DNA of 64,000 bases from Bacillota bacterium (GTDB lineage: Bacteria > Bacillota > Clostridia > Peptostreptococcales > Anaerovoracaceae), in NCBI GenBank assembly GCA_017394515.1, contig JAFPXY010000018.1, positions 21,020 to 85,019 of the forward strand. The letters run 5' to 3'. The translations under genes and the position numbers were made by a program. Within the stretch, counting starts at the first letter, position 1. Every line of letters starts with the position of its first letter. This document shows, in pieces, positions 17,080 through 25,869 of the stretch. The notes under the pieces were generated by a model that was not told the DNA's origin, ran no database searches, and saw only the letters and a list, made by a program, of their open reading frames with translations.

Positions 17080-18066
17080 ATGAAACAGAATCTTCATACC
17101 CACACTACCTTTTGTGATGGTAACAATTCAATATCGGAGATGATAAGTTCGGCACTCCATAAGGACTTCGACGTTCTGGGGTTCAGCGGCCACAGTTTCA
17201 CTTACTTCGATAAGAGCTACTGCATGAGTGAAGAGGAGACTCTTCAGTACATCGAGGGAGTCAATAGCGCTAAGGAATTTTTCATAAAAGATCCGGAAAG
17301 GGCAGCTAATTTTTACGCCTACGACATGGATTACAGGAAGCCTTTGAGGATATATCTTGGCGTGGAGCAAGATCTCTATTCAGACAAGCCGGCCTTAAGA
17401 AAGCCTCGGGGCATCTTCAACCCTGGAACTCCAGAAGGAGTCTATGATTACATCATCGGCTCCACCCACGCTTTCAGGCTCAACTGGAATGAACTGGAGT
17501 ACTACGTCAGGGACCTTCATAAATACAGGGAGCCTGATCTTAACGGAGTGACAGATTCTGATGACGGCGTATATCTCTATGTGGATTACAGCCTTGAAGC
17601 CATGGAATGGGCCATAGCTAACATCTTCAAAGGAGATCCGCTGACCTTTGCCGAGTGGTACTTCCTGGATGAAGGCCACATAGTGGATGAAACGGACTGC
17701 GATATAGTAGGGCATTTCGATCTTCTTACGAAGTTCAACGAGCAGAAGAAGCTTTTCGATGAAACGTCACCGCGCTTTAAGAGATCCCGAGATCACGCCT
17801 TGGAAATGATCTTCAGGAGTTTCAAAGCTAAGGGCAGGACGCCCATCTTCGAGATCAACACCGGCGCCATGGCAAAGGGTTACAGAACTACTCCTTATCC
17901 GTCTCAGGAGACCCTCGGCCTCATCCGGGAGATGGGCGGAAGGATCGTGATCAATTCCGACTGCCACAGGGCAGAACTTCTGGACTATTGCCTAGAAGAG
18001 GCAGAACATTACGCCTTGAGCACAGGCTTCAAAAGAATTGAAGGAGATTTCTTAATATTTGAGTAA
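17080..18066 (+). CDS. PHP-domain phosphatase (histidinol-phosphatase-like)
   Basis: A 328-residue PHP metallophosphoesterase. The N-terminal motif LHTHTTFCDG gives the first metal ligands; later HSF, GSTHAF, GHFDLL and the C-terminal NSDCH supply the rest, all expected for HisK-type histidinol phosphatases. No other his genes are nearby, so the true substrate is open. It begins 18 nt after copA without a clear ribosome binding site. Confidence 0.85.
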   Translation: MKQNLHTHTTFCDGNNSISEMISSALHKDFDVLGFSGHSFTYFDKSYCMSEEETLQYIEGVNSAKEFFIKDPERAANFYAYDMDYRKPLRIYLGVEQDLYSDKPALRKPRGIFNPGTPEGVYDYIIGSTHAFRLNWNELEYYVRDLHKYREPDLNGVTDSDDGVYLYVDYSLEAMEWAIANIFKGDPLTFAEWYFLDEGHIVDETDCDIVGHFDLLTKFNEQKKLFDETSPRFKRSRDHALEMIFRSFKAKGRTPIFEINTGAMAKGYRTTPYPSQETLGLIREMGGRIVINSDCHRAELLDYCLEEAEHYALSTGFKRIEGDFLIFE

Positions 18067-18070
18067 GCCT

Positions 18071-18108
18071 AAGGCCTGATAATTGAGCAGATTATCAGGC
18101 CTTATTTC
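18071..18108 (+). terminator. Terminator after the PHP phosphatase
   Basis: A perfect 13-bp stem (18071-18083 with 18091-18103), 7-nt loop, then TATTTCTT. Confidence 0.88.
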
Positions 18109-18137
18109 TTGAACAATCATATAATATGTGATATACT
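18109..18137 (+). promoter_or_regulatory. Promoter of the ferredoxin-dynamin-acyltransferase operon
   Basis: TTGAAC (18109-18114), 17-nt spacer, TATACT (18132-18137). It abuts the preceding terminator. Confidence 0.7.
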
Positions 18138-18197
18138 GACTATGTATGTAATGAAGCGCCATCTGGCGCAAAAAATGACTATAGGAGGCATAATATT

Positions 18198-18689
18198 ATG
18201 CAGCTTCTCGAAAGAGTAAAACATTGTAATGGCTGCGCAGCCTGCGTGGTTCCATGCAAGCATAACGCAGTGAAACTTTTTGAAAGAGATTCTGAGGAAG
18301 CTAAGGAGCTTCTTTCCAAACATCCCGATAAACATCATCCTGAGGGAAAGAAGAAGGTAGCCATCGTTAACGAAGGAGCCTGCGACAGATGCAACGCCTG
18401 CGTGCTTTTCTGTCCCATCTTCAATCCTGTGGAACTGCCTGAATTCGAAGACTGGTATGAATACGATCCCGCCTTTGATGAAAGGGATATGCCCAAGTAT
18501 TATCGTGAGACCATGAGAATGGCCAGGGCAGGTAAGCATACGGAGTTCGTAGGAACACTTTGTCAGATCGCGGCTCTTAAGTCCTTAAACGGCGACAAGA
18601 TCCCGCAGAATCTCATTCTTAAACCGCTTCTTTGCACTAAGGAAAAGCAGGACAGCGAGCCCTGCTGCAGTGAATGTATTTTTTATTAA
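18198..18689 (+). CDS. 2[4Fe-4S] ferredoxin-like protein with FrhB-like tail
   Basis: A 163-residue protein with two four-cysteine cluster motifs, CNGCAACVVPC and CDRCNACVLFCP. The second half has the segment FVGTLCQIAALKSL, then LLCTKE and CCSEC, which resemble the N-terminal part of F420 hydrogenase/dehydrogenase beta subunits (GTPCQIAAL). It is much shorter than those enzymes, so either a minimal electron carrier or a truncated relative. RBS AGGAGG at 18183-18188. It leads an operon with a dynamin-like GTPase 6 nt away; partner and electron acceptor are unknown. Confidence 0.8.
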   Translation: MQLLERVKHCNGCAACVVPCKHNAVKLFERDSEEAKELLSKHPDKHHPEGKKKVAIVNEGACDRCNACVLFCPIFNPVELPEFEDWYEYDPAFDERDMPKYYRETMRMARAGKHTEFVGTLCQIAALKSLNGDKIPQNLILKPLLCTKEKQDSEPCCSECIFY

Positions 18690-18695
18690 TAGTTT

Positions 18696-20045
18696 ATGTT
18701 AAGACCGATAATTGAAATAACCAAAGAGATGAGGGAAGTATTCTCCCACTATGAGCTAACCAAAAAGGAGCTCAAGAGGACCGAAGAACTCATCGATAAA
18801 ATTGAAAATCAGAAGATAACCATTTCCGTCATAGGCCAGTTCAAGCGCGGCAAGAGCATGCTGGTGAACTCCATCCTGGGGGATAAGATCCTGCCCATCG
18901 GAATCGTTCCTGTTACAGCCGTTGTCACCACCATTGAATATGGTGAGAAGGCCGCTACAGTCAGATTCGACAATGGCATTATCAAGGAGATACCCTTCGA
19001 GGATATGGCTGAATACATCAACGAGCAGTCCAACACCGACAATCATCTGGGAGTTAGACAGGTGGCAGTCTACAGCCCTTCAGATTTCCTTCAGGGCGGC
19101 ATAACCCTGGTGGATACTCCGGGTGTAGGATCAGTTCATCAGAAAAATACCGACGAAGCCTATGCTTTCGTTAAGGAATCCGACGCCGTCATCTTCATGC
19201 TTTCCGTGGACAGCCCTATAAACCAGATCGAGGTGGAATTCCTTAAGAACGCCAAAGAATTCGCATCCAAGTTCTATTTCGTGGTGAACAAGATCGACAC
19301 CATAGACAATGATGATCTCAATGACTATATGGCATACTGCACGGATCTCATTAAGAGATTAATGGATGTGGATAACATTCAGATCTTCGCCGTAAGCGCT
19401 AAGAAGAATATAGGCGTGGAAGAATTGAAGGCAGCCGTAAGACACGATTGCGAGACCACGGTTCGCGAGATCATCGAACAGTCCGCCGGACTTAAGATGA
19501 AGGATATCGGAGCTTCAGCCCTCTCACAGATCATGCTCTACAGGACGACCCTTCAGATGACGGGCAAGCAGTTCGAGTTCACCTTTGATGAGCTCTCCAA
19601 GACCTTCGATGACTTAAGAAAGGAAGCCGAGGATTACTGTGAGCACTTCCGCTCCAATCCGAAGATGCTGGAAGCCAAGCTGAACGACATCAAGAATAAA
19701 CTTTCCTATGAAGTGTCCAGACTTTTCAGAATAGATTACTACTACGACATTTCGTCCGTAGACTTCTACAGAGGAGGCAAGGTGGATGAAGAGGGAAGGC
19801 GCGACTTAAGAGAAGACTTCATGAAGGCTGTGAACGACATCTTCAGTGAATTGGAGAATACCATAAAGTCCGTTTTCATGTTCAAGGAAGAGAACACCTT
19901 TACAGTAACCCAGAGAATCTATGACGTGAACAAGCTTACGAGAAGGCTGATCCGTTTGAGGACTGAACTGGAGCGCACTCCAAAGGAACAGGCAGCGATC
20001 GACGCCAATCGCAAGCCCGAGTTCAAACCGGTAAACTGCGACTGA
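18696..20045 (+). CDS. Dynamin-like large GTPase
   Basis: A 449-residue bacterial dynamin-family GTPase. G1 is GQFKRGKS, followed by a switch threonine region (PVTAVVTT), G3 DTPGVGS and G4 NKID. The downstream half is helical and charged, as in the stalk of bacterial dynamin-like proteins, but shorter than in fusion-active members. No membrane helix is obvious. The start at 18696 has only a weak ribosome binding site, 6 nt after the ferredoxin gene. Its neighbours (ferredoxin-like protein, lysophosphatidate-type acyltransferase) suggest a membrane maintenance role. Confidence 0.85.
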   Translation: MLRPIIEITKEMREVFSHYELTKKELKRTEELIDKIENQKITISVIGQFKRGKSMLVNSILGDKILPIGIVPVTAVVTTIEYGEKAATVRFDNGIIKEIPFEDMAEYINEQSNTDNHLGVRQVAVYSPSDFLQGGITLVDTPGVGSVHQKNTDEAYAFVKESDAVIFMLSVDSPINQIEVEFLKNAKEFASKFYFVVNKIDTIDNDDLNDYMAYCTDLIKRLMDVDNIQIFAVSAKKNIGVEELKAAVRHDCETTVREIIEQSAGLKMKDIGASALSQIMLYRTTLQMTGKQFEFTFDELSKTFDDLRKEAEDYCEHFRSNPKMLEAKLNDIKNKLSYEVSRLFRIDYYYDISSVDFYRGGKVDEEGRRDLREDFMKAVNDIFSELENTIKSVFMFKEENTFTVTQRIYDVNKLTRRLIRLRTELERTPKEQAAIDANRKPEFKPVNCD

Positions 20046-20067
20046 TAGTTGTAAAAGGAAACCTAAA

Positions 20068-21276
20068 ATGGCAGATCAAAAATCCACAAAAAAGAAATAC
20101 GTGAAGGCAAGCCGCCTGGTATGGTGGTTCTTTGTAGGCATTGTGGCCAGATTGTTTTTGAAGCTGAAACTTCACACGGCCTATGACCGCACGGGCTTCG
20201 AGGATCTCATGAAGAACGGTGGACCGGCTCTGGTGATATCATCCCATATTTCCAACCTGGACTTCCTGTTTTCAGGTGTGTTCCTCTATCCCAACGTGGT
20301 GACTTTCGTAGGCAGCCATCATTTCACTACCAATAAGATCACGAACTTCTTTATCAAGTACAGCCACGCCATCCCTAAGAAGATGTTTTGCGCAGATGTG
20401 AGCACCATCATAAGCATAATGCGCGCCAAGGAAGCCGGACAGATCATCGTGATCTATCCGGAAGGCAGGCTCACATGTTCAGGGCACTCCGTGCAGCTTA
20501 CCGAAGGAACAGCGGAACTGGCGAAGAAACTGGGAGTTGACGTTTACTACCTTCATCAGGATGGCGCCTATAAATCAGTTCCCAAGTGGGGCGGTCTCAA
20601 GTTCCGTCCCGGTAAGATCGTCGTCCATGGAGGCAAGCTCTTCTCCAAGGAAGAACTCAAGGAACTCTCCATCGAAGAGATAAAGCAAGGCATGAAGCAG
20701 GCCATCTACCACGATGAAGATAAGCTTCTGGAGGACGTGACATATAAGTGTAAAGCACCTGCCAAGGGCCTCGATGGTATCCTCTACAGATGCCCGGTTT
20801 GCAACGAGGAATTCAAGATGTCTTCCGAAGGAACGACCTTAAAGTGCGAAGCTTGCGGATCTTCCTGGGAGCTGGATAACAAGTACGTGCTCCATGGACC
20901 GGTCTTCGACCATATAAACGCTTGGTACGACTGGCAGGAGCAGGTCCTCGATCTGGATGAGACCATAGACAGCAATGTAAAGGTAGCAACACCCGGCGAG
21001 GATGGCCTCCTCGTAAAGGATGCGGGTCATGGAAGACTCAAGGTGGACAGGGAGAGCATAAGTTTCTCCGGCGAAGTTCTGGGGGAACCTCTGGAATTCT
21101 CAGAGAAGACTTCCATAGTGAGCGCATTCCCGGCGTCGGTGGCGGATCACGTATCCATGTATTCCAAGAGAGTGCTTTACTATTTCTATCCGGAGCCTGA
21201 TAAGAAGGCCACCGTCAAGTGGGTTCAGTATCTGGATAAGGTGACCAAAGAGAGAAACGAAAAACAGGAGAAATAA
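20068..21276 (+). CDS. PlsC-type acyltransferase with C-terminal zinc-ribbon extension
   Basis: A 402-residue protein whose first ~230 residues form a 1-acylglycerol-3-phosphate O-acyltransferase domain: one N-terminal membrane segment, the catalytic HISNLD (HX4D), and YPEGRLT for substrate binding. After it comes a Cys4 zinc ribbon (CPVCNEEFK...CEACGSSW, about residues 237-266) and a ~130-residue extension of unknown function. Ordinary PlsC proteins stop near 240 residues. RBS AAAAGGA precedes the ATG. Last gene of the ferredoxin-dynamin operon. Confidence 0.82.
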   Translation: MADQKSTKKKYVKASRLVWWFFVGIVARLFLKLKLHTAYDRTGFEDLMKNGGPALVISSHISNLDFLFSGVFLYPNVVTFVGSHHFTTNKITNFFIKYSHAIPKKMFCADVSTIISIMRAKEAGQIIVIYPEGRLTCSGHSVQLTEGTAELAKKLGVDVYYLHQDGAYKSVPKWGGLKFRPGKIVVHGGKLFSKEELKELSIEEIKQGMKQAIYHDEDKLLEDVTYKCKAPAKGLDGILYRCPVCNEEFKMSSEGTTLKCEACGSSWELDNKYVLHGPVFDHINAWYDWQEQVLDLDETIDSNVKVATPGEDGLLVKDAGHGRLKVDRESISFSGEVLGEPLEFSEKTSIVSAFPASVADHVSMYSKRVLYYFYPEPDKKATVKWVQYLDKVTKERNEKQEK

Positions 21277-21322
21277 ATTTTGGAAATTTTTTGCAGGAAT
21301 TTCTGTGGGGCATGCAACTTTT

Positions 21323-21352
21323 TTGCGGTAGTTCCTGTATATGAGATATAAG
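21323..21352 (+). promoter_or_regulatory. Possible serpin promoter
   Basis: TTGCGG (21323-21328), 18-nt spacer, TATAAG (21347-21352), 33 nt ahead of the serpin start. Weak match. Confidence 0.35.
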
Positions 21353-21385
21353 ACACAAAACATCAAACATTCGGGGGTGAACCAA

Positions 21386-23110
21386 ATGAAGAAAGGATTA
21401 TTGATCAAACTGACGACACTGATGCTGTCCATGGCGCTTATCTTTACCATGGCTGTACCGGGCATGGCCTTCGGCGCGACATCAACCAAGGCACCTGCTA
21501 CGCCTAAGATCACCAGCATCAGCACATCCTTAAACACCGTGACCATCAAATGGAGCAAGGTGAGGGGGGCAGATTTTTACAAGGTCTTTAAGAGGACCAC
21601 GACCAAGGAGTGGAAGTATCTGAAATCAGTGAAGAAGACTTCCGCCAATAAGAAGAAATACTCCAATACGGTGAAGTATAAGCTCAAGGTCACAAAGGAC
21701 GGAAAGAGATATAAGGTATATGTAAGGAAATATATCTACAAATATAAAGTACTTAAGAAGACCACCAAGAGGACCTACACCTTCAAGGGCAAATACAACA
21801 AAAGATACACCTTTGTAGTGAAGGCTCACAAGGATAAGAAATACAGTAAATACTCTAAAGCAAAATCCATAAAGACCGAAAAGAAGCCACAGGGCGAGAT
21901 CGTATATCCGCCTGAAGACGATGATCCCGACGACTGGGATAGAAATAAGGAAGCAGAGTATGTAGAGATCCTTCAGGATGACATGGGAGAGACTACCCAG
22001 AACGTAAGGATCGCAGCTTTCGAACTCTATAAGAAGCTCGCTTGGGAAAGCATCGAAAAGGGCGAAAACAACATGATCAGCCCGGTATCATTCTTTGCGG
22101 CTATGGGCATGCTGGAGAACGGAGCTAAGGGTGAGACCTTAGCTGAGATCGAAGCTGCTTTCAAGAATAATATCGAGGACTTCAACAACTGGTTTAATAC
22201 CTGGTACAAGCTGGCAGAGCTCAAGGGTAAGACACTGAAGCTGGCAGATTCCGTCTGGGTAAGAGATGACGATAAGCTCGTTGTGGTCCAGGATTTCCAG
22301 GACAAGATCCAGCAGCTCTACATGGCTCAGTTCTTCAAAGAACCCTTCGACGAGACTACTGTCAAAAAGATCAACGACTGGGTTTACGAGCACACCGATC
22401 AGATGATCCCCAAGGTCGTGGAAAATCTTTCAAAGGATACGGTCATGGCTCTCATTAACGCCACCTGCTTCAGAGGAAAGTGGCAGGAGCCCTTCCATGA
22501 GGAAGCTACCATGAAGGATAAGCCTTTTACCAGAGAAGACGGAACCGTGGATAAGGCAGACATGATGAGATCCAGCGAGGGCAGATACTTTGAAAATGAC
22601 TTCGTGACAGGCACCTTCAAATACTATAGAAAAGGCTACAAGATCATGTTCCTTCTTCCTAAGGAAGGAGTGAGCGTTAAGGATGCTCTGGAGAATCTAA
22701 AGGAGGACGACCTCTACAAGCTTGAGAAGGGCGCCAAGAGCTGTACAGTCAACTTGACTGTTCCGAAGTTCAACTTCGACTATACCGCTCCTGACTCCAT
22801 CGGAGCTCTTAAAGATATGGGCATCAACAAAGTGTTTGACGGAGATCTGGCAGATCTTTCCGATATGGCCAGCTATGATGAAGGAAGAGAGAATCTCTAC
22901 GTCACCAACATCATCCACAAGACACACATCGATCTTCACGAAAAAGGTACTGACGCTGCTGCAGTTACAGCCATCTTGATCGACAAGGCTACTTCAGCTC
23001 CTGATCAGGAGTTCAAGGAAGTGACCCTTGACAGACCTTTCATCTTCGTGATCAGCGATAACGCTACAAGCACTCCTATCTTCATGGGAACCGTTCAGAG
23101 CATTGGTTAA
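21386..23110 (+). CDS. Secreted serpin with N-terminal FN3-like module
   Basis: A 574-residue exported serine protease inhibitor. A signal peptide (about residues 1-31, ending GMAFGA) is followed by a very Lys/Tyr-rich fibronectin III-like region (~residues 40-170), an acidic linker (PPEDDDPDDWD), and a full serpin domain. Serpin landmarks: NMISPVSFFAAMGMLENGAKGETL, the reactive-loop hinge EKGTDAAAVTA, and the closing RPFIFVISDNATSTPIFMGTV. The short-residue hinge is of the inhibitory type. I chose ATG 21386 for its GGGGGTGA ribosome binding site over the earlier in-frame ATG 21341. Stand-alone gene. Confidence 0.92.
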   Translation: MKKGLLIKLTTLMLSMALIFTMAVPGMAFGATSTKAPATPKITSISTSLNTVTIKWSKVRGADFYKVFKRTTTKEWKYLKSVKKTSANKKKYSNTVKYKLKVTKDGKRYKVYVRKYIYKYKVLKKTTKRTYTFKGKYNKRYTFVVKAHKDKKYSKYSKAKSIKTEKKPQGEIVYPPEDDDPDDWDRNKEAEYVEILQDDMGETTQNVRIAAFELYKKLAWESIEKGENNMISPVSFFAAMGMLENGAKGETLAEIEAAFKNNIEDFNNWFNTWYKLAELKGKTLKLADSVWVRDDDKLVVVQDFQDKIQQLYMAQFFKEPFDETTVKKINDWVYEHTDQMIPKVVENLSKDTVMALINATCFRGKWQEPFHEEATMKDKPFTREDGTVDKADMMRSSEGRYFENDFVTGTFKYYRKGYKIMFLLPKEGVSVKDALENLKEDDLYKLEKGAKSCTVNLTVPKFNFDYTAPDSIGALKDMGINKVFDGDLADLSDMASYDEGRENLYVTNIIHKTHIDLHEKGTDAAAVTAILIDKATSAPDQEFKEVTLDRPFIFVISDNATSTPIFMGTVQSIG

Positions 23111-23132
23111 TATACTTTAAATGAATATATAA

Positions 23133-23168
23133 TGCCGCATCGGGGATAAACCGGTGCGGTAATTTTTT
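23133..23168 (+). terminator. Terminator after the serpin gene
   Basis: An 11-bp stem with two wobble pairs (23133-23143 with 23151-23161) closing on GGGATAAA, followed by ATTTTTT. Confidence 0.82.
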
Positions 23169-23182
23169 GCGCCTGCTTAATA

Positions 23183-23228
23183 TTGACATATGTCGAAAAC
23201 AGAGTTAATATAATAATTGACATATGTC
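23183..23228. promoter_or_regulatory. Promoter region with two GACATATGTC palindromes
   Basis: The 10-bp palindrome GACATATGTC occurs at 23185-23194 and 23219-23228, each inside TTGACATATGTC. The first overlaps a TTGACA box, and TATAAT (23209-23214) lies between them (20-nt spacing, long). The layout fits an operator pair for the regulator encoded directly downstream. Confidence 0.6.
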
Positions 23229-23242
23229 AGAAAGGAGTCCCT

Positions 23243-23968
23243 ATGCCTAGACCAACAAGATGCCGCAGAATCGAAAAGCTTCCGGAATACCGTAGCTTTT
23301 CTCCCGATGATAAAGCAGATGCAGAAAGTGTCAGCATGACAATAGACGAATATGAAGCTCTCAGGCTTTTGGACTGTGAAGGGCTGACCCAGGAAATGTG
23401 TGCCATGAAGATGAACATTTCCAGGACCACCGTCACAGCTATTTACGATTCCGCCAGAAAGAAGGTAGCAGATGCCCTTGTTAACGGCAAGCGCATTCTG
23501 ATAACCGGAGGATGCTGCGAATTCGGGCCGGTGCATATGGACCAGAACATAATTGAGAAAGGAAGTAATATCTTGAGAATTGCAGTTACTTACGAAAACG
23601 GACAGATCTTCCAGCATTTCGGTCATACGGAACAGTTCAAACTGTACGATGTGGAAGATGGAAAAATTGTTAATGAGCAGATCATCAGCTCTAATGGAAG
23701 CGGTCACGGCGCTTTAGCTGGTCTTTTGATGGCGGCTGATGCGGATTGCCTTATCTGCGGAGGCATAGGCATGGGAGCCCAGATGGCTCTTGCTGATGCC
23801 GGAATCAGGTTGTTTGCCGGCGTCCATGGTTCTTGTGATGCGGCAGCGCGGGCTCTGGCTGAAGGCATGCTTCAGTATGACCCCAACGCTCGTTGTGATC
23901 ATCATGGTCATCACGAGGGAAATTGCGGTCATTCGGGATGTGGCGAGAACAAGTGCCACGAGAACTGA
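23243..23968 (+). CDS. UPF0251 (DUF134) DNA-binding protein fused to NifX-type domain
   Basis: A 241-residue two-domain protein. Residues 1-~95 are the DUF134 helix-turn-helix (PRPTRCRRIEKLPEY, MTIDEYEALRLLDCEGLTQEMCA, MNISRTTVTAIYDSARKK). Residues ~110-215 are a dinitrogenase iron-molybdenum-cofactor-binding fold (QHFGHTEQFKLYDV, GGIGMGAQMALADAGIRLF). The tail is His/Cys-rich (HHGHHEGNCGHSGCGENKC) and may bind metal or Fe-S clusters. With the Mrp/NBP35 ATPase next door, a role in sensing or handling Fe-S or metal cofactors is likely (inference). RBS AAAGGAG precedes ATG 23243. Confidence 0.88.
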   Translation: MPRPTRCRRIEKLPEYRSFSPDDKADAESVSMTIDEYEALRLLDCEGLTQEMCAMKMNISRTTVTAIYDSARKKVADALVNGKRILITGGCCEFGPVHMDQNIIEKGSNILRIAVTYENGQIFQHFGHTEQFKLYDVEDGKIVNEQIISSNGSGHGALAGLLMAADADCLICGGIGMGAQMALADAGIRLFAGVHGSCDAAARALAEGMLQYDPNARCDHHGHHEGNCGHSGCGENKCHEN

Positions 23969-23976
23969 TGAAGTCC

Positions 23977-24004
23977 TTGCAAAAAAATAAATACATGCTA
24001 CAAT
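23977..24004 (+). promoter_or_regulatory. Possible promoter of the mrp gene
   Basis: TTGCAA (23977-23982), 16-nt spacer, TACAAT (23999-24004). Confidence 0.45.
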
Positions 24005-24063
24005 AATAAAGATTGCAAATATATAAGAAAGGAAAGCTCGGATTCACCGAGCTCGTGTATGTT

Positions 24064-24903
24064 ATGAATAAACAATCAAACGTTAAGAAACTTATCGGAG
24101 TAATCAGCGGCAAGGGTGGAGTAGGTAAGTCATCCGTTACTTCCATGCTTGCAGCTGCTACAAAGAAACAGGGATATAAGGTAGCTATACTCGATGCTGA
24201 CCTCACCGGACCTTCCATCCCTCAGGCTTTCGGTATCGATGATAAAGCTTACGGTACTGAAGAGGAGATCTGGCCCGTTCTTTCCAAAGGCGGCATCAAG
24301 GTAATCAGCATCAACTCAGTGCTTGAAGACGTGACAGATCCTGTTATCTGGAGAGGACCTCTCCTTGCGGGAGTTATCGATCAGTTCTGGAACAATGTAA
24401 TCTGGGAAGATATCGACGTGATGTATGTGGACATGCCTCCCGGAACCGGTGATGTAGCTCTTACTGTATTCCAGAGCCTTCCTCTGGACGGCATCGTAAT
24501 CGTCACATCTCCTCAGGAACTGGTTTCCATGATCGTGCAGAAGGCCGTAAAGATGGCTCAGATGATGAACATTCCCATCATCGGTATCGTTGAGAACATG
24601 AGCGTCTTCACCTGTCCTGACTGCGGCAAGAAGCATCACATCTTCGGCGAATCTCATGTTAAGGAGATCGCATCCCAGTACGGAATCACTGAAGTTGCAG
24701 AACTTCCTCTGGACATGGCAGTAGCTAAGGCCATGGACGAGGGAACCATCGAGTTCATCGATCGTCCTGAGCTGGATTCACTGGTAGTTGAATGCCTTAA
24801 CGCTGACAATCCGGACAAGCATGACGGCTATCCCGAACCTCCGGAAGGATGCACTCACGACTGCTCATCCTGCGGAGTGGAAGGCTGCGGTTCCAGACAG
24901 TAA
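24064..24903 (+). CDS. Mrp/NBP35-type Fe-S carrier ATPase
   Basis: A cytosolic P-loop ATPase that carries or assembles Fe-S clusters. The deviant Walker A is GKGGVGKSS (about residues 16-24 from this start), then DADLTGPSIPQAFG and DMPPGTGDVALT. A CPDCGKKH pair sits near residue 190, and the C-terminus is Cys-rich (CTHDCSSCGVEGCG), a plausible extra cluster site. The start is uncertain: ATG 24064 and GTG 24055 are in frame, and the only good ribosome binding site (AAAGGAAAG, 24028-24036) is separated from them by a 7-bp hairpin (24035-24053). Confidence 0.9.
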   Translation: MNKQSNVKKLIGVISGKGGVGKSSVTSMLAAATKKQGYKVAILDADLTGPSIPQAFGIDDKAYGTEEEIWPVLSKGGIKVISINSVLEDVTDPVIWRGPLLAGVIDQFWNNVIWEDIDVMYVDMPPGTGDVALTVFQSLPLDGIVIVTSPQELVSMIVQKAVKMAQMMNIPIIGIVENMSVFTCPDCGKKHHIFGESHVKEIASQYGITEVAELPLDMAVAKAMDEGTIEFIDRPELDSLVVECLNADNPDKHDGYPEPPEGCTHDCSSCGVEGCGSRQ

Positions 24904-24999
24904 GCGCAAAAAATAGTTTAGCAAATCTACACATTTGTAACACAAAAACTGTAACTTTACGGCTTAAAGTATTATCGTAAAAACTTTAAGGAGTATTTC

Positions 25000-25869
25000 A
25001 TGTTTGGATATGTACTTGTAAACAAACCGGAACTGAAAATTAAAGACTTTGAATTATACAGGGCATATTATTGCGGCATCTGTCATGCACTTAAGGAGAA
25101 CTATGGCTTTACCGGCAGGATGACTCTGAACTATGACATGACTTTTTTGGCGTTGCTTCTGTCAGATCTTTATGATAAGGAAGATTGCGATTACAGCGTG
25201 AGATGCATGGCGCATCCCGCTCAGAAGCATCCTGAGAAGAGAAATGAGTTCAGCGAATACTGCGCGGATATGTGCGTCTTCCTCTCATACTATAAGGCGG
25301 AAGATGACTGGGCTGACGAGCACACCTTCAAGGGTGGAAGTGCAAGGGCGCTTCTTAAGGGCAAGGCTGACAAGGTAAGGCAGAAATATCCGGAGAAGAC
25401 TGCTAAGATTGAGAAGCAGTTGGATATGCTTAAGATAATGGAGACCGCAGGAAACGTTCCTTTGGATAAGGCAGCAAAGGCTTTCGGAGATATCATGGGC
25501 GAGATTTTTTGCTATGCTGATGATATCTGGAAGGAAGACATGTACAAGGTGGGCTTCTATTTAGGAAAGTTCATCTATCTGTTGGATGCCTATGAAGATA
25601 TCGAAAAAGATCTCAAGAATGGCGTCTACAATCCCTTTAAGGAGATGTATGACAGGGCAGAGGAGACCGGAAACTTCGACGAATTCGACGAGCAGGTGCA
25701 GGATTTCCTCATGATGATGATCAGCGAATGCACCGATGCCTTTGAGAGACTTCCTCTCATCGAAAACGTAGAGATCATGAGAAATATTCTTTACTCTGGA
25801 GTCTGGGTAAGATTCGCCAACTCCAAGGAAGCTAGACTTAAAGAAAGGACGAAGGATGGATCCATATAA
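25000..25869 (+). CDS. DUF5685 family protein
   Basis: A 289-residue cytoplasmic protein of the DUF5685 family, common in Clostridia, function unknown. The family start [17 protein letters not shown] is followed by [14 protein letters not shown], with a CX2C pair, and [22 protein letters not shown] text ([14 protein letters not shown]) that resembles the aspartate-rich helix of isoprenoid-type folds. RBS AAGGAG lies 7 nt before the ATG. The stop overlaps the following DnaJ gene by 14 nt, so the two proteins are probably made together. Confidence 0.85.
   Translation: MFGYVLVNKPELKIKDFELYRAYYCGICHALKENYGFTGRMTLNYDMTFLALLLSDLYDKEDCDYSVRCMAHPAQKHPEKRNEFSEYCADMCVFLSYYKAEDDWADEHTFKGGSARALLKGKADKVRQKYPEKTAKIEKQLDMLKIMETAGNVPLDKAAKAFGDIMGEIFCYADDIWKEDMYKVGFYLGKFIYLLDAYEDIEKDLKNGVYNPFKEMYDRAEETGNFDEFDEQVQDFLMMMISECTDAFERLPLIENVEIMRNILYSGVWVRFANSKEARLKERTKDGSI

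Noticed and set aside
18198..18689. Full F420 hydrogenase beta subunit
   Set aside because: Only the ferredoxin part and a short GTLCQIAAL-like piece are present; the catalytic part of that family is missing and no adjacent frame supplies it.
24013..24063. Upstream TTG start for the Mrp protein
   Set aside because: No ribosome binding site precedes it, and the added residues do not match the family N-terminus.
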